DNA from: Falsochrobactrum tianjinense
GTDB lineage: Bacteria > Pseudomonadota > Alphaproteobacteria > Rhizobiales > Rhizobiaceae
Direction: 5' to 3'
Length of the DNA stretch: 64,000 bases
NCBI RefSeq assembly: GCF_019100495.1
Contig: NZ_JAHRVA010000002.1
Span: forward strand, 261,959 to 325,958
Program-made: the position numbers and the translations under genes
In this document: one piece after another, positions 63,465 to 64,000 of the stretch
Position numbering within the stretch: the first letter of the stretch is position 1
Layout of the letters: every line of letters starts with the position of its first letter
Notes under the pieces: generated by a model
The model's input: the letters and a program-made list of their open reading frames with translations, nothing else
The model's database searches: none
What the model was told of the DNA's origin: nothing

Positions 63465-63757
63465 ATGGTCCGACAGGTCGCGATGACGCTTGTTTTGACT
63501 GTAATGATAACCGGCGACTCGCCCACACTGGCACAGAATCAGGGGCACAGAATCAGGCCGATGCCACAAATGACGCTCAGAAGACCGGGCAAAGTGCCGC
63601 CCCGGCAGCGCCACTTTGGCTAATCTCCTGTTCGAATCAGCTACCGCCCGAAGAGCTTTTGTGCGAAATTTCGCAGAGTATCGTACTAAGTCAGGGCAAT
63701 CAGAGCCAGCGCGTGGCGACCGATCATATCTGGTTGCAATACGTTGCCGGTTTTTGA
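63465..63757 (+). pseudogene. Invasion-associated locus B (IalB)-like gene, broken by a 14-bp duplication
   Basis: It starts at ATG 63465 with a signal peptide (QVAMTLVLTVMITGDSPTLA). The frame is then shifted by a 14-bp tandem duplication (63530-63557) and ends at 63620 after about 51 residues. If one copy of the duplication is skipped, the frame stays open to the stop at 63757 and reads AQNQADATNDAQKTGQSAA, PAAPLWLISCSNQLPPEELL, CEISQSIVLSQGNQSQRVAT, DHIWLQYVAGF. The W..xC........C.I.Q pattern matches the IalB family, secreted proteins linked to invasion in Bartonella and Brucella. The domain is also short at the C-terminus compared with usual IalB proteins (about 160-200 residues). It begins 24 bases after the autotransporter stop on the same strand. 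It may be a remnant or an off-state of a switchable gene. Confidence 0.65.
63530..63557 (+). repeat. 14-bp perfect tandem duplication inside the IalB-like gene
   Basis: GGCACAGAATCAGG occurs twice in direct succession (63530-63543 and 63544-63557). 14 is not a multiple of three, so the reading frame changes. Precise removal of one copy restores a longer IalB-like frame. Confidence 0.95.
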
Positions 63758-63781
63758 GTTTTGTTTTGACCCCGAAAAGCA

Positions 63782-63807
63782 AAAATCCCGGACAAAGCCG
63801 GGATTTT
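63782..63807. terminator. Terminator between the tRNA and the IalB-like remnant
   Basis: AAAATCCCGG (63782-63791) and CCGGGATTTT (63798-63807) pair perfectly around ACAAAG, with A and T tracts on each side. On the minus strand it follows the tRNA-Gly 3' end by about 20 bases and has a good T-run. Confidence 0.88.
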
Positions 63808-63829
63808 GTTGCCTATCTGATCGTAAAAC

Positions 63830-63904
63830 TGGAGCGGGCGAAGGGATTCGAACCCTCGACCCCAACCTTGGCAAGGTTGTGCTCTACCCCTGAGCTACAC
63901 CCGC
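63830..63904 (-). tRNA. tRNA-Gly (anticodon GCC)
   Basis: On the minus strand the 5' arm GCGGGTG (63904-63898) pairs with CGCCCGC at the 3' end, with encoded CCA (63830-63832). The anticodon loop TTGCCAA carries GCC between the stem arms CAACC and GGTTG, and the T-arm GAGGGTTCGAATCCCTT is intact. The D-arm is AGCTCAGGGGTAGAGC. All elements are canonical. The terminator at 63782 follows. tRNA 3' ends are common integration sites, but no repeat of it or integrase is visible in the window. Confidence 0.97.
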
Positions 63905-64000
63905 TCGCGCCAGTCATTAACGTCAGGCAGGCGCTATATGAACCAATGATTTTAGGAATGCAACAGAGAATTTAAAGTTTTAGTCAAGATATTTACAGGG

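Noticed and set aside
63830..63904. tRNA-Gly as an island integration site
   Set aside because: No integrase, no duplicated tRNA 3' end and no matching attachment sequence are visible within the window.
1..64000. CRISPR arrays or insertion sequences
   Set aside because: No evenly spaced short repeats with unique spacers and no transposase frames were found; the only dense repeat is the coding repeat in the autotransporter gene.

Overview
The window looks like alphaproteobacterial chromosome from the Brucella/Ochrobactrum group (Rhizobiales). The grounds are the gene content (ugpBAEC, a fused mrpAB antiporter operon, cydDCABX, an invasion-locus-B-like remnant, DUF1127 and DUF3775 proteins), the style of the proteins, and three copies of a short dispersed palindrome of the kind scattered through these genomes. 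The genus assignment is inference from protein resemblance, not from a search.

Layout. 1-5 kb: iron uptake, with a siderophore-binding protein cut by the window edge, a TonB-dependent receptor, and a divergent regulator joining a LysR-type helix-turn-helix to an anthranilate-phosphoribosyltransferase-like (TrpD2/YbiB) domain. 5-9 kb: a DUF3775 protein, a TauE/SafE exporter, a class IV aminotransferase, an EamA transporter, a DUF1127 mini-protein and a DUF2938 membrane protein. 9-15 kb: a purine permease, an FAH-fold sugar-acid enzyme divergent from its probable GntR/FCD regulator, gluconokinase, and an SLC13 permease. 15-20 kb: the ugpBAEC glycerol-3-phosphate importer. 20-27 kb: a LacI regulator, a 44-bp perfect palindrome, a polar amino-acid ABC importer, a D-2-hydroxyacid dehydrogenase and adenine deaminase. 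27-32 kb: a probable lysine/basic amino-acid module (Lrp regulator, saccharopine/lysine dehydrogenase-like enzyme, two tandem ArgT-like binding proteins without permeases, a DadA-like oxidase). 32-37 kb: a GH25 lysozyme lipoprotein, two small paralogous unknown proteins, mogA, a nitroreductase and an FAD/NAD(P)-binding protein. 37.8-43.8 kb: the mrp Na+/H+ antiporter operon (AB fused, C, D, E, F, G). 44-51 kb: a GbsR/MarR regulator translationally coupled to cydDC, then cydAB and a small cydX, meeting a convergent BadF/NagK-type kinase. 52.5-63.4 kb: one giant gene for a 3632-residue glycine-rich autotransporter with about 40 copies of an AQSIGGGGGNGG-type repeat, preceded by a strikingly AT-rich leader. 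It is followed by an invasion-locus-B-like gene broken by a 14-bp tandem duplication, and by tRNA-Gly(GCC).

Most of the window is core metabolism and transport in compact operons with overlapping start/stop codons. Hairpins that look terminator-like or RNA-processing-like follow both ABC binding-protein genes that head or sit inside importer operons. The parts that stand out are the giant autotransporter locus with its AT-rich leader and broken neighbour, the LysR-TrpD2 fusion next to the siderophore receptor, the 44-bp palindrome, and the double operator in front of gbsR-cydDC.
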